NCBI GenBank assembly: GCA_024516155.1
Contig: JAJJXM010000027.1
Span: 242,001 to 306,000, forward strand
DNA from: Pyronema omphalodes
Lineage: Eukaryota > Ascomycota > Pezizomycetes > Pezizales > Pyronemataceae
Direction of reading: 5' to 3'
DNA: 64,000 nucleotides
The notes beneath the pieces were generated by a model. It did not search any database. It saw only the letters and a list, made by a program, of their open reading frames with translations, and was not told the DNA's origin. The stretch's first letter is position 1, and the number at the start of each line of letters is the position of its first letter. A program made the translations under genes and the position numbers. Below are positions 19,694 to 31,311 of the stretch, piece by piece.

Positions 19694-22668
19694 ATGGCGG
19701 AGGGCTCATGCCAAGTTACGACGGGATTGTCGCTGATGCGACGCCAACTGACAGGAAAAGAGACCTTAGATAATTTCCTAAGATTGGTCCAGTCGCCTTT
19801 TAAACAACAATTTACTACAGATGCTTTCTTGGCTTCTTTGGGAACTTCAATAGGTGTTTCTACAATCATCTTCCTAGTATGGTGTACATTACGACCATAT
19901 CATCAACTTGTTTATGCACCGAAGCTACGACATGCCGACGAGAAACATGCCCCGCCGATGATCGGGAAGGGCTACTTCTCGTGGTTTGCACCTCTAATCA
20001 AGTGTAAGGAGGATGATTTGGTTGAGAAAATTGGAATGGATGCTACTGTGTTTCTACGTTTCATACGGTTGTGCCGAAACCTGTTCTTCTGGTTGGGTTT
20101 ATTGGGAGTTATAGTTGTCATCCCAGTCAATGTAACGTAAGTTCTTCCTAATACAAAACTTTGAAAGTTCTATTTTAAGAATTTTGTCCTGATACTTTAG
20201 TTCCTAGCTGCAACATTAAGAACACAACTAAAGACCCAAACTGGAAACCAAAGAAGAGTTGGTACATTCTAATGTCCCCATCCTACACCTGGGGTACCTG
20301 TATGTGGGCACATGTCATTATTGCCTGGGTTTTCGACTTTATCATCATGTATTTCCTCTGGAGAAACTACCGTGCGGTTCTCAAGTTGAAGCGAGCCTAC
20401 TTTGAGAGCCCAGAATTTACAGATTCCCTGCATGCTAGGACTCTTATGGTAAGTCATTAGATTAACGAACCTAAGCCACGCGGGAGCTGATCTTCCGTCA
20501 TAGATTTGGAACCTCCCAGGATCCTATCGCTCAGACGGCGGCTTAAACAAGATCGTCAGCATGCTTAAACTTCGCCATGCATTAGACAGCAACGAGAAAT
20601 ACGCAATAGGAAGAAACGTCAAAGAGTTGCCGTCTTTGATGGAGAAGCATGAACGCGCCGTTCGTAAATTGGAGGCCGTCTTGGCAAAGTACCTAAAGAA
20701 TCCGGACAAGCTTCCGGCAGCCAGACCTTTATCGAAACCCGACAAAGACGACCCACAGGTTGATCCAGAGACCAAAGTCGATGCTATCGAATATTGGAAA
20801 CACCGTATTGAAGAGCTGGAAAAGAAGATTGCAATCGTCCGCAAGAGCATAGACCTTAAGAACGCTATGCCATACGGATTTGTTAGCTTTCCGACGATTT
20901 CCAGAGCTCATATTACGGCAAAGGCAGCAAGAGGAAAACATCCCAAGGGAACTTCTATTCAATTGGCAACAAAACCTCAGGATATTATTTGGGAAAATTT
21001 GGTTCGCAGCAAATCATCAAGACGTTGGAAGGCTTTTATTGGAAACCTATTCTTCATTGGTTTATCCATCTTCTTTATCGTTCCTAACGCTTTGATTGCC
21101 GTGTTTCTCTCTAACCTCAACAATATCGCCTTAATCTGGCCTCAGTTTCAAATTCATTTGGCTAGGCACCCCCAGTTTTTTGCTATTGTCCAGGGTTTTG
21201 CTGCACCAACTATCACTTCAATCATTTATCTACTACTTCCGATTATCATGAGAAGATTATCAGCATGGCAAGGAGACATCACCAAATCATCTCGAGAGCG
21301 TCATGTCACTCACAAGCTCTATGTCTTCTTCATCCTCAACAACCTGGTAATCTTCACCTTATTCGGTACACTCTGGTCAACCATCCGAAACTTTGTTCAA
21401 GTAGCCGAAGGAAATGGAGTCAACTGGAAAACCATCCGAGACCTACGCTTCGGAGACAACGCAGCCCTTGCAGTCTTCGATGTATCAACTTTTTGGATTA
21501 CGTATCTGTTACAGCGTAACCTTGGAGCCATTCTTGATCTGTGTCAAGTGGTATCACTCGTTGTTAAGAGTTTTTCAGTCCGCTTTCTAGCACCAACTCC
21601 TAGAGAAAAAATCGAATGGACGGCTCCTGCTGCTTTCGATTACTCGACCTATTATAACTACTTTTTGTTCTACACTACTGTTGCGTTGACTTTCTCAACC
21701 GTTCAGCCCCTCGTGTTACCCGTCGCCTTTTTCTACTTCCTCATCGACAGCTTTTTCAAGAAATACTTGCTAATGTAAGCTACATTCCCTCTATCCAAAT
21801 TCTCTCAAGCCTCACCACTAATTCTCCCAGGTATATCTTCGTCACCAAAGTCGAATCCGGCGGTACTTTCTGGCGTCTAATCTTCAACCGTCTCCTTTTC
21901 GCAACCGGTTTCTTCAACTGCGTAGTAGCCCTAATCGTCTGGGTACGTTTCAACGGCAGCACCGCGTGTGCCGTCCTACCTCTCATTCCCATCCTAGTTA
22001 TCTTCAAAATCTACTGCCACAAAAAATTCGACATGGACCTCCGATACTACACACGCGGTAGCGACCGGGACTCAATCCTCTCAGCAGATACCTTTAACCA
22101 AGCCGACCGTCTAGCGAAGCGTTACAACCACCCCGCATTACACCGTAAATTAATGAAGCCCATGATATCCGGCAAAGTCGAGCACCTCCTCCCAACACTC
22201 TACGGACCTCGCGACGGCACAACATCATCAAGAGGCGCTATCTCTCTGGATCCTCTTTCTCATACCCATAAAAAACTCCCCACCGCCGGCTTCGAAATCG
22301 TTCAAGAGGAGGATATGGATTTTGCCAACTTTAAAAACCGTGCGGAGTTTGGTGCTGATCATGGTGCTGGTGGATTGTATGCGGATGATTACTCGATTAA
22401 TGGGGCTATGACCCCGCCGGTCGGATTCGCTAGTCCTGCTAATAGTAGACCTGCTTCCCCGAACCCGGGAACAATGATGCATGGATATAGAGGCGTGGAT
22501 TATTATCCGGTTGCGCCGAGAAGTCCGGGGTTGAGGAATTCAGGTGGAGGCCCGGGTGGGTTTGCGTTTGGTGCCTTTAGGGATGATAGAAGTGAAACGG
22601 AAAGTGTGCAGCATTTGTTAAGGGAACAGTCGAATGATACGGGTTATGATAGATATAGACATAGGTGA
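19694..22668 (+). CDS. Csc1/OSCA-TMEM63 family cation channel, four exons
   Basis: Proteins of this family are plasma- or organelle-membrane, osmo- or mechano-gated calcium-permeable channels (10-11 TM; RSN1_TM, PHM7_cyt, DUF221/RSN1_7TM). Exons are 19694-20136, 20208-20448, 20504-21774 and 21831-22668 (930 aa). Each junction keeps frame, e.g. exon 1/2 gives VNVTCNIKNTT. An N-terminal TM (SLGTSIGVSTIIFLVW) is followed by the family signature in FSWFAPLIKCKEDDLVEKIGMDATVFLRFIR. A cytosolic loop has a Lys/Glu coiled-coil-like stretch (VDAIEYWKHRIEELEKKIAIVRKS). The DUF221 core follows: ENLVRSKSSRRWK, FFIVPNALIAVF, FFILNNLVIFTLFG, then FDYSTYYNYFLFY. The hydrophilic tail from about residue 720 is probably cytosolic. 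The gene sits between the two inverted repeat arms. Confidence 0.93.
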
Positions 22669-23316
22669 GGTGGTTGAGGGGAAGTGGTGAGGTGGTGAGG
22701 TGGATGGCGGTTGTGATAGTCAGAGTACGATAGTGAGGGTGTTGATGATGAGTACCGGGTAAAATATCTAGGCTGTAGGACTTCTGTGAGATAAAGAAAT
22801 GAGATGTTAGGAAAGAGTCTTGGAAAATTCGAAGGATTCGAAAGATTTGGAAGACGGAAGACTTGGAAGACTTGGAAGATTTGGAACGGTGTTACGGCTT
22901 TGCATTTTTATGTTTGTATTTTTTTCATGTTGTTTCTTTGTATTTCTTTTTTTTTTTTCATGTATTTTTCATGTTTGTATTTTTTGTTATTTCTTTTTTT
23001 CATGTTTGTTTGCTTTGTTTTGTTTGGGATTATTATAATTTTTCTTTTTTTTTTTCTGGGGATCTTTGTGCTTTATCTTGTCTTTGCCTTGTCTTTTTAT
23101 TTGTAGCATTTATGGGAATATCTTTTTTCTATTTTGTACTTTTGTACTTTTGTACTTTTTTTTTTTTTTTACTTTTTTTTTTTTTTACTTTTTTACGCGG
23201 TTTTTTATCTTGTGCGGTTTTTTTTTGTCTTTTTTTATCTTGTGCGGTTTTTTTTTTACTTTTTCTTCTTTTTCTTTTTTATCTTTTGTTTTTTGTTTTT
23301 TTATTAGGGGATATAT
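22669..23316. other. CSC1 3' flank, long T-rich low-complexity tract
   Basis: From about 22910 to 23310 the plus strand is dominated by T with scattered C/G. All frames through it are Phe/Leu runs and are not genes. It could act in transcription termination of CSC1. Confidence 0.7.
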
Positions 23317-23494
23317 CAGAATACTATAAGCAGATGTTTTAGTACGCACCTGAAATGGAATAGCGTCTGCGGAAAGTGATTTAGAGGTTTTTAGTCGCCT
23401 TTTCAGTCAGAATACTATAAGCAGATGTTTTAGTACGCACCTGAAATGGAATAGCGTCTGCGGAAAGTGATTTAGAGGTTTTTAGTCGCCTTTT
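23317..23494. repeat. 91-bp direct tandem duplication
   Basis: Copy 1 is 23317-23407. Copy 2 starts at 23408 and is identical for ~87 bp (starts CAGAATACTATAAGCAGATG). A more diverged third partial copy follows to about 23545 (ACTATATAAGCAGGTATATT...). Confidence 0.9.
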
Positions 23495-23545
23495 ACTATA
23501 TAAGCAGGTATATTTTAGTTATTTACCTGATACGGTATAGCGTTA

Positions 23546-25649
23546 TTATTAAAAGCTGTGATGATGTAATTTCAGACTAATTTAAACGTGAACTCCTCTG
23601 GCTGTCGGGCGGCAATTCAAAAGCTTCGGCAATACATGGCGGGATGGTAAAACCGGCAACCGTGGCAACCGGAACAGATTCGATGGGAAACATATAAGAC
23701 TGCTCTCCTGGCTGCCTGGGCACAGTTCCCATTCGCCTTTCCAATCCCGAACCACTTCGCACCTTTGATACGATTCATGATGCAATTCAGCTGTTAATGG
23801 TTGGCCGGATAAAATATACGGACACCTGTGACCTTTGCCGCATGCTGCAGATACAGTCGACGAGACGCTAACAGATGAAGTTAAACAACTGCGGTTTTAT
23901 TGAGGAGAATCTTGACACACTGTGTGAGGAGATATATAAAGCGGATTTGAATAGGCTCAAGGCAGAAAAACAGTGGAAGGAAGCAGAGAACGTTTTGAAG
24001 CCTCCCAAGGAGGATTTTCCATTACTGAGACTGAGCTTCAGAAGCATCACGAGGATATCAAAGAATGACTCGGAAAGAATGAGAACAGGCTGAGGAGCAC
24101 TGATCGAATCTTAGAATGTGCATAAAGTCTTTCTGAATCGACATGAAAGTTAATGCTGCACAATGCGAAAAATAAAAAAATAAAAAACAAACATGAAACA
24201 CAGACACATATGTACATAAAATGGCGGAAGGATTGGCAAAGTGAGAAAGATAAACTGTGATGTAAAAGCTGAAGAAACAATACGAGTGAAGAGACGGAGA
24301 GGGAGAAGGGCAGAAAAGGAGTAGAGGCAATATGGTAGCGTTAAAGACAGAGGCCAGGTGAGAAGTAGAAGAACAGTTCAGTGAGGAGAGAGGAGACAGG
24401 TGAGTTCAGAGAGGCCAGTGGAAAAAGAGCAAACAGGGCTCCAAATGTACAGACGAGAAGTAAAACCAGCATGAGGAATAAGGGCGACAACAGGCCCAAG
24501 ATATCTGTACGCTCTGGGACGATTCCCAGCGAGATCCTGGGGTAAAAGTTAGAGCCTCCGATATATATCAAAACTGTACCATATGTCTTAATATTGAGTT
24601 TGGCAAGGCCCAAAAAATTGAAATCAAACCGAAAAACTGGTGATTGTGTAGAAACCTCTCAATACAGAAGTGGCTGGTCAAGAATTCGAGAGTTATTGTC
24701 CTGAAGTTACAACCCATGATATATTGTAGAGGTGAAATTACTCGACAAATCCTTCAATCGGCAAGAAAATATCTTCTGCTTGCCCCAATGAACTTTGTGT
24801 TCCAGCACATATCTGTGAAGGGCCAGGCAGAGGAAACATGTCAGAATATTGCTGTCACAGGATAACATCAACTGCATCACTAGGAATATTGTTTATCCCA
24901 GGCTGCTCTTGCGGGAATCATAGGCGAGTTTCAGATTCTTAAGATCACATCATATATATAGTCGAAACCCGTCACATTATATGTTCGTGCCTAAAGATGG
25001 TGGCGCTAGCCACCATCTTTAGGCACGAGTAACCAGTTTATCAACAGTTGGAGTTGTGTACCAACGGTTCGATTTGTAGAGGCAACACAATGGACCGGCC
25101 GTAGGCCGGAACAGACCACATCCTCTCTTGTACTTATCTATCTATATATATAATTTATGATATATCGTATCATAAGAATCATAAGAATCATAATAACAGA
25201 TAATAGATAATAGGTGAATAATAGTAACAAGATTAGATGGATAATAGTAGCAGATAATTAAAAGCTATACTGCCTATACACCTAAAGCCTAAAGCCTAAA
25301 GACTAGCTTTCATCATGAGTCATGAGTCATAACGAAGAAATAGATACTGAGCTATGACTCGGTATCGTATGACTCGGTATCCGTAATAAATGAGGTGTTC
25401 TCCTGAAATACTAACAACGCCATCGGGATAAAGAAATTTATCCACGTAGCCTTTGGAATTGACTAGCGTTATGAGGTGAATCGATTGTATCTCTATAGTT
25501 TCTAGTTTCTAGTTTCTAGTTTCCAGTCTCCAGCGTCAACACTAAGTATGATGTGTTATAAAGCTGCCCCGCTGCCCTGATCGATGGTACCGTAGCTAGT
25601 AATTAAGGGTTTTAGAATGTTTACACCCTGTGGGAAATAAGGTTATGAA
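23546..25649. other. intergenic spacer with ORF fragments
   Basis: Short frames at 23582-23785 (minus) and 23875-24093 (plus, 72 codons, Lys/Glu-rich coiled-coil-like) look like gene remnants without recognisable family. It also holds the perfect hairpin at 24985-25028 and AT-rich simple repeats near 25135-25260. Confidence 0.35.
24985..25028. repeat. perfect 20-bp-arm palindrome
   Basis: The arm TCGTGCCTAAAGATGGTGGC is followed by GCTA and then its exact reverse complement. This can form a hairpin or cruciform with a 4-nt loop. No T run follows and no gene flanks it closely, so a simple terminator is not obvious. Confidence 0.9.
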
Positions 25650-26659
25650 GCTCTGTTGCTTTACTCGTGAAACTTCCAAAGAAAATGTTTTTTCGTTTTT
25701 TCGTTTTTCCTGCGCTTTGTTGTGGGGAAACTTGAGCACATGTAGCTACAAAGCTAACCTCCTTGCAAATATTATATATATCCCCCGATCTCTAAAGTAT
25801 ACATCACTTCTAGGTGTTTAAGGTGCTATACATGATTTGCTTCTGGATATCGGAAGCGAATGACGACATGTGTTGATGGGTTGTAAGTAGGTTTAATATG
25901 TACACAGCTGCTTCTGTTGTTGATGTAATTATCGCCACTTGTTGAGAAGTGTTGAATAGGTTTGGATGTGCGAGGACGGCACACCGCTGGGAGAGCTTCC
26001 CAAAGTCTTAGTCTTGGAGTCTCAAAGACTCAGACTCTCTGACTCTTCAAGTTTCCGGTGACTTTACGCCACCAGCTCAGAACCATCATCTTTCAAAAGC
26101 GGGATGATACAATTGATATCCCTTAATGCAAACTGTGCTTCAATACGGCTTCAATCATTGACTTCATACACGTCTTCATAAAAACCAACTTCGGGAATGT
26201 TTCCATCTTGATGATAGCCTGGTTGGCTGATTTTAGATTTAAGACGTTGAAAATTGAAAAAGATTTTTGCTGAGTCTTCTGCCGACTTCTCTTTTCCGTG
26301 AGGACTCCACTGTTCTGCACAAGTCCTTGATCCTGCCCCCACCCCCACTTATCACTGGTTTGAGTTGACTAGATGGGCTTTTGGCCTGGAAATAAGGCGG
26401 TAGTAGAAAGTACCCATGTGGTGGTGGCAATTTGTAATAGCTGGAAAGCCAGATAGCTAGATGTATACAGTTGTATCCTTTGAATTATGAAATGGTAGAA
26501 TGCCCATCTATCAGCCGCCCGTGAATGTTGAATGTTGACCGTTGACCGTTGAAGTAGAGCAATGAGTTAATTCTGCGCCGAATAGTGCTGGACAAAAATA
26601 ATAGAATTAAGAATAAGTAAATAATATTGAGATGTATATGATGGATATATGATAGGTAT
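25650..26659 (-). repeat. right arm, inner part
   Basis: Reverse-complement counterpart of the left-arm segment at 13.8-14.96 kb. It shares the TTACAAATTGCCACCACCACA segment, the SPSSQLKPVIS peptide frame and AATATTTGCAAGGAGGTTAGC. It ends at the junction with the 15-bp duplication that flanks the LINE-derived insert. Confidence 0.8.
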
Positions 26660-26672
26660 ATGGTGGATGCTT

Positions 26673-26674
<2 letters not shown>
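26660..26674. repeat. 15-bp target duplication, 3' side of LINE insert
   Basis: ATGGTGGATGCTTCG, identical to 28477-28491. The last base may instead belong to the GATT repeat, so the TSD is 14-15 bp. Confidence 0.88.

Positions 26675-26721
<47 letters not shown>
26674..26721. repeat. (GATT)12 tail of the LINE insert
   Basis: Twelve perfect GATT units on the plus strand, that is (AATC)12 at the 3' end of the minus-strand element. Confidence 0.95.
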
Positions 26722-28476
26722 CTTAAACGTTCCCAACCGTAAGGTTATGACGTGGTCTGTGTTTATATACAACTTTAGGCCCCGGTCTGTAATCCCGGAG
26801 GCCTACTGGGAAAAGCCCCAGAGCATTCTTCATTGTTTGGGGCCACAGCACCCTGGTGTTCTCCATGCTGATTTTCTTTCGCGTCAATATAGTCTAGAGC
26901 CCTGTACACTCAATTATTATTCCGCCTAGTCATTCACCTCATTCCTCTTCCCTTCCCTTCACATCTAAATCCTTTTTTTTCCTTCTTTTTTTTTTTTTTT
27001 TTTTTTATTTATTTCTTGGACCTTATACTACTGCCGGGCTACTTCTTCCCCTTCTCTCCTCCTCCGTCCCTCCGCCTGCTCGGGCCTTCTTTTTGAGCCT
27101 TCGCGCTGCCCCTCCTTGCCTCTCTCTTCGGGCTCTTGTCGTCGGTGTGATTAGTTGAAGGTGGTCATTGCCCAAGACAATCTGGACATTAATTCCTCCA
27201 CTTTTGACAACCTCTGCCCAGGTTTTCTTTGTGGGAGTAGTCGTTGGTTTGGGTTGGTAGGTGCTCTTTCCCCTCCTACCAGTCTTTGTTGTTGGGGTTT
27301 TGTCGTTATTTGGAGCTGCCTTCTGGTTGCTTGTCTGTTCACTTCTCCTCTTCCTCCGCATTGTCTTGCCTTCCACTATCTTCCAACCTTCGCCTTTGGC
27401 AGGGCCAGTGCTAGGGACGTCCGGTAGAGTTGTGACCTGAGGAGATACTTGAGGAAGAGAGTTGGGTAATGTTTCGGTTGGGGTTATGGCAGGTGAACAT
27501 GGGGGATACTTGATCTTTAGAGCATCAAGTTTGTCCTGGGCGGCGATGGTTGCATGTATCGAGTGCATCAAGCTATGCTCTGGTGATGTATTGCGTCGTT
27601 GTTTGTGGGTCATTAGTCGTTGAGTTGTGTCGGATGTTGGTTCGATGTCTTGATGGCCGGAGCGTCGCTTTCTCTTGGTGTTCGGGTTGAGAACAGCATC
27701 CAATACATCTTGGATATCATTGTGGACGATGGACAGTTGCGTTGTCATCTCCTCCATTGAGGCAGAGGGGGCCATGATCTCCGGGGAGGGAGGGGCTGAC
27801 TTTGCTGTGTGCTCGTCAAATTTCTGTGTGAGGGCGTCCACGGCAACTTTGAGGGCTGCCGTTTCTGCTCTGGAGGCCTCATTCGCCTGGCGCAGTATAG
27901 TGTTCTCAGACAACACTGCCTCCATCCGCTTCAGGGTACCTTCTAACATATTGTTGAAGTGCTCGAGGTGTGCATTGGTACATTCATCCATCCGGACAAT
28001 TGTATCACGGATTTCTTTTGTTGTCTCTGAGGTCCTATGGATATAATTCACCATTTCTTTTGTTGTGTCACCCCATAGGAAAGCTGTTTTTGCCAGGGTC
28101 GCATTCGTTGCCCGAACAACCTGCAAGAGTGACAACTCATCATCGTCATCTCCATTGTTGCTTCCATCAAGGGTAGGATTGGTCTCATCGAGAGGAAGGT
28201 CTCCAAGTGCGTGAAAGGCATTGCCTGACTATTTCAGTCGTGCGGCGTTATTCGAGCGGTGTTTCCGTGGCATTTCGCTTGGTCAGGAACGCCAAGAGGA
28301 AGGGTAACTCTGGTTTCACGATAGAAATCGACGAAATCTACGTGAATCTCTCTGGAACTTCACAGAGGTACGCAGCCGAGTGCTGAGAGTCCGAATCCAA
28401 TGGAAAAATCGGTGATTTCGGTGCTCTTTCTGCAGAACGTAGGGTCGTCCAGTAAGAAAGGTGGAGGATGGAGGTC
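26675..28476 (-). mobile_element. non-autonomous LINE-derived insertion (ORF1-only), 1.8 kb
   Basis: On the minus strand the parts read: a ~200-nt leader, a gag-like ORF1 (27023-28273), a stop, an A-rich tract (A21 at 26986-27006 plus a second A8), ~250 nt of 3' sequence and a terminal (AATC)12 tail. Identical 15-bp target duplications flank it, and the left arm keeps the uninterrupted target. TSDs of this length plus a simple-repeat tail are typical of target-primed reverse transcription. There is no ORF2 endonuclease or reverse transcriptase, so mobility must have been supplied in trans. Confidence 0.85.
27023..28273 (-). pseudogene. LINE ORF1 (gag-like RNA-binding protein) with in-frame stop
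   Basis: From ATG at 28273 the frame reads MPRKHRSNNAARLK, then TAG (28229-28231), then stays open for more than 400 codons to the TAA at 27023-27025. The TAG is one substitution from CAG (Gln). The product has an N-terminal coiled-coil-like region (HLEHFNNMLEGTLKRMEAVL, ALKVAVDALTQKFDEH), a basic Ser/Thr/Pro-rich middle and GWKIVEGKTMRRKRR. It also has TWAEVVKSGGINVQIV and an Arg/Gly-rich C-terminus. The TWAEVVK motif and layout are typical of ORF1 of fungal Tad-like non-LTR retrotransposons. I see no zinc knuckle. Translation would need readthrough or an internal start. Confidence 0.7.
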
Positions 28477-28491
28477 ATGGTGGATGCTTCG
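28477..28491. repeat. 15-bp target duplication, 5' side of LINE insert
   Basis: ATGGTGGATGCTTCG, identical to 26660-26674. Confidence 0.88.
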
Positions 28492-31311
28492 TTGGATATG
28501 GTGAAATATGCTATATTTTATTTTTGGCTTTATCCAGTACAATTGCAGTTGTCTGGGCTTCTCCAAAGATTCCCAATTGGATATATACCCGAACCTAATC
28601 AGATATGTATTCCCAAGAGGGGATACCGGCAACTTAATCGGGTGTTTGATAAAAGTAATGGAATGGAACCTAAGTCTAAGGTTAGTAATAGACCGCATAA
28701 TCTGCTTGGGGGAGGAGGGGGGGGGGGGGGGGGGGGGGCGAGCTGAAGGACGACCAGAAAACTGAAGAACGAAACGTCGGAGGTGGACTGGGGGTTTATA
28801 TAGAAACATTGCACCCCAAGAGGTAGTCACTGCGAACTTGAGCGGGGCTCGGAAAGCGGATAGTCTTTCTCATGACGTGATGATGTAGCATACATCCTAC
28901 TACCGCATAATGGCATTCATTCCCGCTTCATAAACCAGTTCCGCTGGAAACCCCAGTTTCCGCGCTTTCATGTCTTTTGCCTGGTTCGAAGGGCTTCCAT
29001 TCGCTCTAACCAGTTTGCGCAGTTTAATCAGATGATACTGCTTAAAGTACTCTGGTTTAGGTCCCTGTACAGTCGTCATATTCTAACATTCCGTACAGTC
29101 CGGTTGTGCTGCCAAGTTGCACTGGTTTGTATGCTTGGGAAGTCTGCTGCTTCCTATCCGGCCCAAAAGAATCTTGGGAGATTCTCCAGTAGATTGGTAA
29201 TAATATGGCTAGTTTTCTTTTGGCTTTAACCAGTACAATCGCAATTTCGTTGTCTGGGCTTCTCCAAAGATTCCCAATTGGGTATTCGAACCTAATCGAA
29301 TATATATTCCCAAGAGGGGATACCCGCAACTTAATCAGGTGTTTGATAAAAATAATGGAAAGCGACCTAAGGCTAAGGGAGTGTTAGTATATGACTGCAT
29401 AATCCGCTGGGGGTGGGGGGGGGGGGGGGGGGGGGGGAGGGGTGACGACCAGAAGACTGAAGAACGAAATGTCGGGGGTGGACTGGGGGTTTATATAGAA
29501 CAATTGCACTCCAAGAGGTAGTCACTGTGAAGTTGAGCGGGGTTCGGAAAGCGGATATATTTTCTTATGACGTGATGATATAGTGTGCATCCTACTACCG
29601 CATAATGGCATTCTTTGCCGCTTCATAGACCAGTTCCGCTAGAAAAACCAGTTTCCGCGCTTTCAAGTCTTTTGCCTTGTTTGAAAGGGCTTCCATTCGC
29701 TTTAACCGGTTTGCGTAGTTTGACCAGGTAATACTGCTTGAATTGAACTGGTTTAGGTCCCTGTACAGTCGTCATATTCTAACATTCCGTACAGTCCGGT
29801 TGTGCTGCCAGGTTGAACTGGTTTGTATGCTTGGGAAGTCTGTTGCTTCCTATCCGGCCCAATAGAATCATGGGAGATTCTCCAGTAAATTGGTAATTGT
29901 ATGGCCAGTTTTGTTTTGGCTTTAACCAGTACAAGTGCAGTTGTCTGGGCTTCTCCAAAATATTCCCAATTGGGTACCCGAACCTAATCGGATATATATT
30001 CCCAAGAGGGGATACCAGCAACTTAATCAGGTGTTTGATAAAAGTAATTGAAAGCAACCTAAGGCTAAGGGAGCGTTAGCATGTGACTGCATAATCCGCT
30101 GGGCAGGAGGGGTGACAACCAAAAAGCTGGAGAACAAAAAGCCTGGGGTGGAATGGGGGTTTATATAGACAAATTGGACCCCAGGAAGTAGCCACCGTGT
30201 ACATAGGTGGAGCTCGTAAAGCGGATGTTTTTTTGTTATGACGTGATGATATAATGTTATCGTACCACCGGTAGTTGTACGGCGGTACCATAGTCTTGTA
30301 CTTCTCCGGCAGGCGTCGGGTGGTATCAAATAACTCTAGCAACCTTCTCGGTATCCGCGATGAGGACAAGTCGCTTGGAACGAACGATAGCTCATTCATT
30401 TGGCGGCAGTGGAAGACTAGATCGCTTAGGTCGCTTAGTGGCAATTTCTCGTCCATGTGCCGCTTGGATATGCTTCTAGCGAAGTATTTCTTCTTCCGCT
30501 TCTTGCCGGTAGGTATGTTTCATGCTTTGTTTTCCAAGAAGCCGTTATGTGATGCTTGTTAGCTTTGTTATCAGTAGAGAGGATTACGCTGTAATAGGTC
30601 GCCCCGAACCAGGAATAATCGTGTGAAATGCAACCCAACACATGGCATACGCACGTTTTCAGCATCAATGGCAACCGGCTTTGCCTCATGGTAGTCCCGC
30701 ATTAATAGCATTGTAATTCAAAGTGTAAGTACTATCTTTTCAGGGCAAAAGGAAAGTTGTGAATTGACACAATTACATCAGTCGTTAGCGACCGCGAACC
30801 GACGACCCTGGCGAGACCCCCCTTGAGAACTGGAGAGATAAAAATTACCACAATCCGCGGTTGAACTGGGAAACGACATTATAACTTGCAGTTTTTTAAA
30901 AGGCCCCTGAAGCCATTGATTGGGTTCTGGATACTATAGAAGGAAAAAAAAACAGAAAATGAAACAGAAGTAACCCCGAGTGATCCGATATGAATATTGG
31001 TACTCAACTACTGTAACGGTTCCGAAGAAGATACAATCTGAACATGGTTGAATCCGGCTTTGATATTTACGTCGCTCTGTCGTAGAATTACGTGCAGGAA
31101 TTGTGCTGCTCGAGTGAAAAAGTTTGACGGCTCAGTTTTGGATTGATCCCGTATGAGAGATATCCTCTGTATCCTAGGGGGACAGGGAAGTCCAAAGTCG
31201 ACGTGAGAATAGAGTTGGGGTTTATTAGAAGATTATGTCATAATACCCAGTAGTCAAACGGTGATCATAAAGCGGTGTGATCACTAGATACACTACGCTA
31301 ACTCAATATGC
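28492..31311 (-). repeat. right arm, outer part
   Basis: Reverse-complement counterpart of 11386-13800. Monomers are c (28492-28887), b (28888-29583) and a (29584-30254), followed by the ~1.05-kb unit (30255-31311) that ends at CTCAATATGC. Unlike the left arm, monomer b is full length here. G22 (28717-28738) and G23 (29415-29437) tracts are the complements of the left-arm C tracts. Confidence 0.85.

Noticed and set aside
22804..23342. Frames of 72-159 codons rich in Phe and Leu
   Set aside because: They arise from the T-rich low-complexity tract and cannot be trusted as membrane proteins.
26722..26968. Start of LINE ORF2 (MENTRVLW...) in the 3' part of the insert
   Set aside because: Only ~40 codons are open and they run into the tetranucleotide tail without endonuclease motifs, so I cannot support an ORF2 call.
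11386..31311. Starship or other giant cargo-carrying element
   Set aside because: No DUF3435 tyrosine-recombinase captain, no defined target motif and no consistent cargo boundary are visible. The flanks are tandem repeats.
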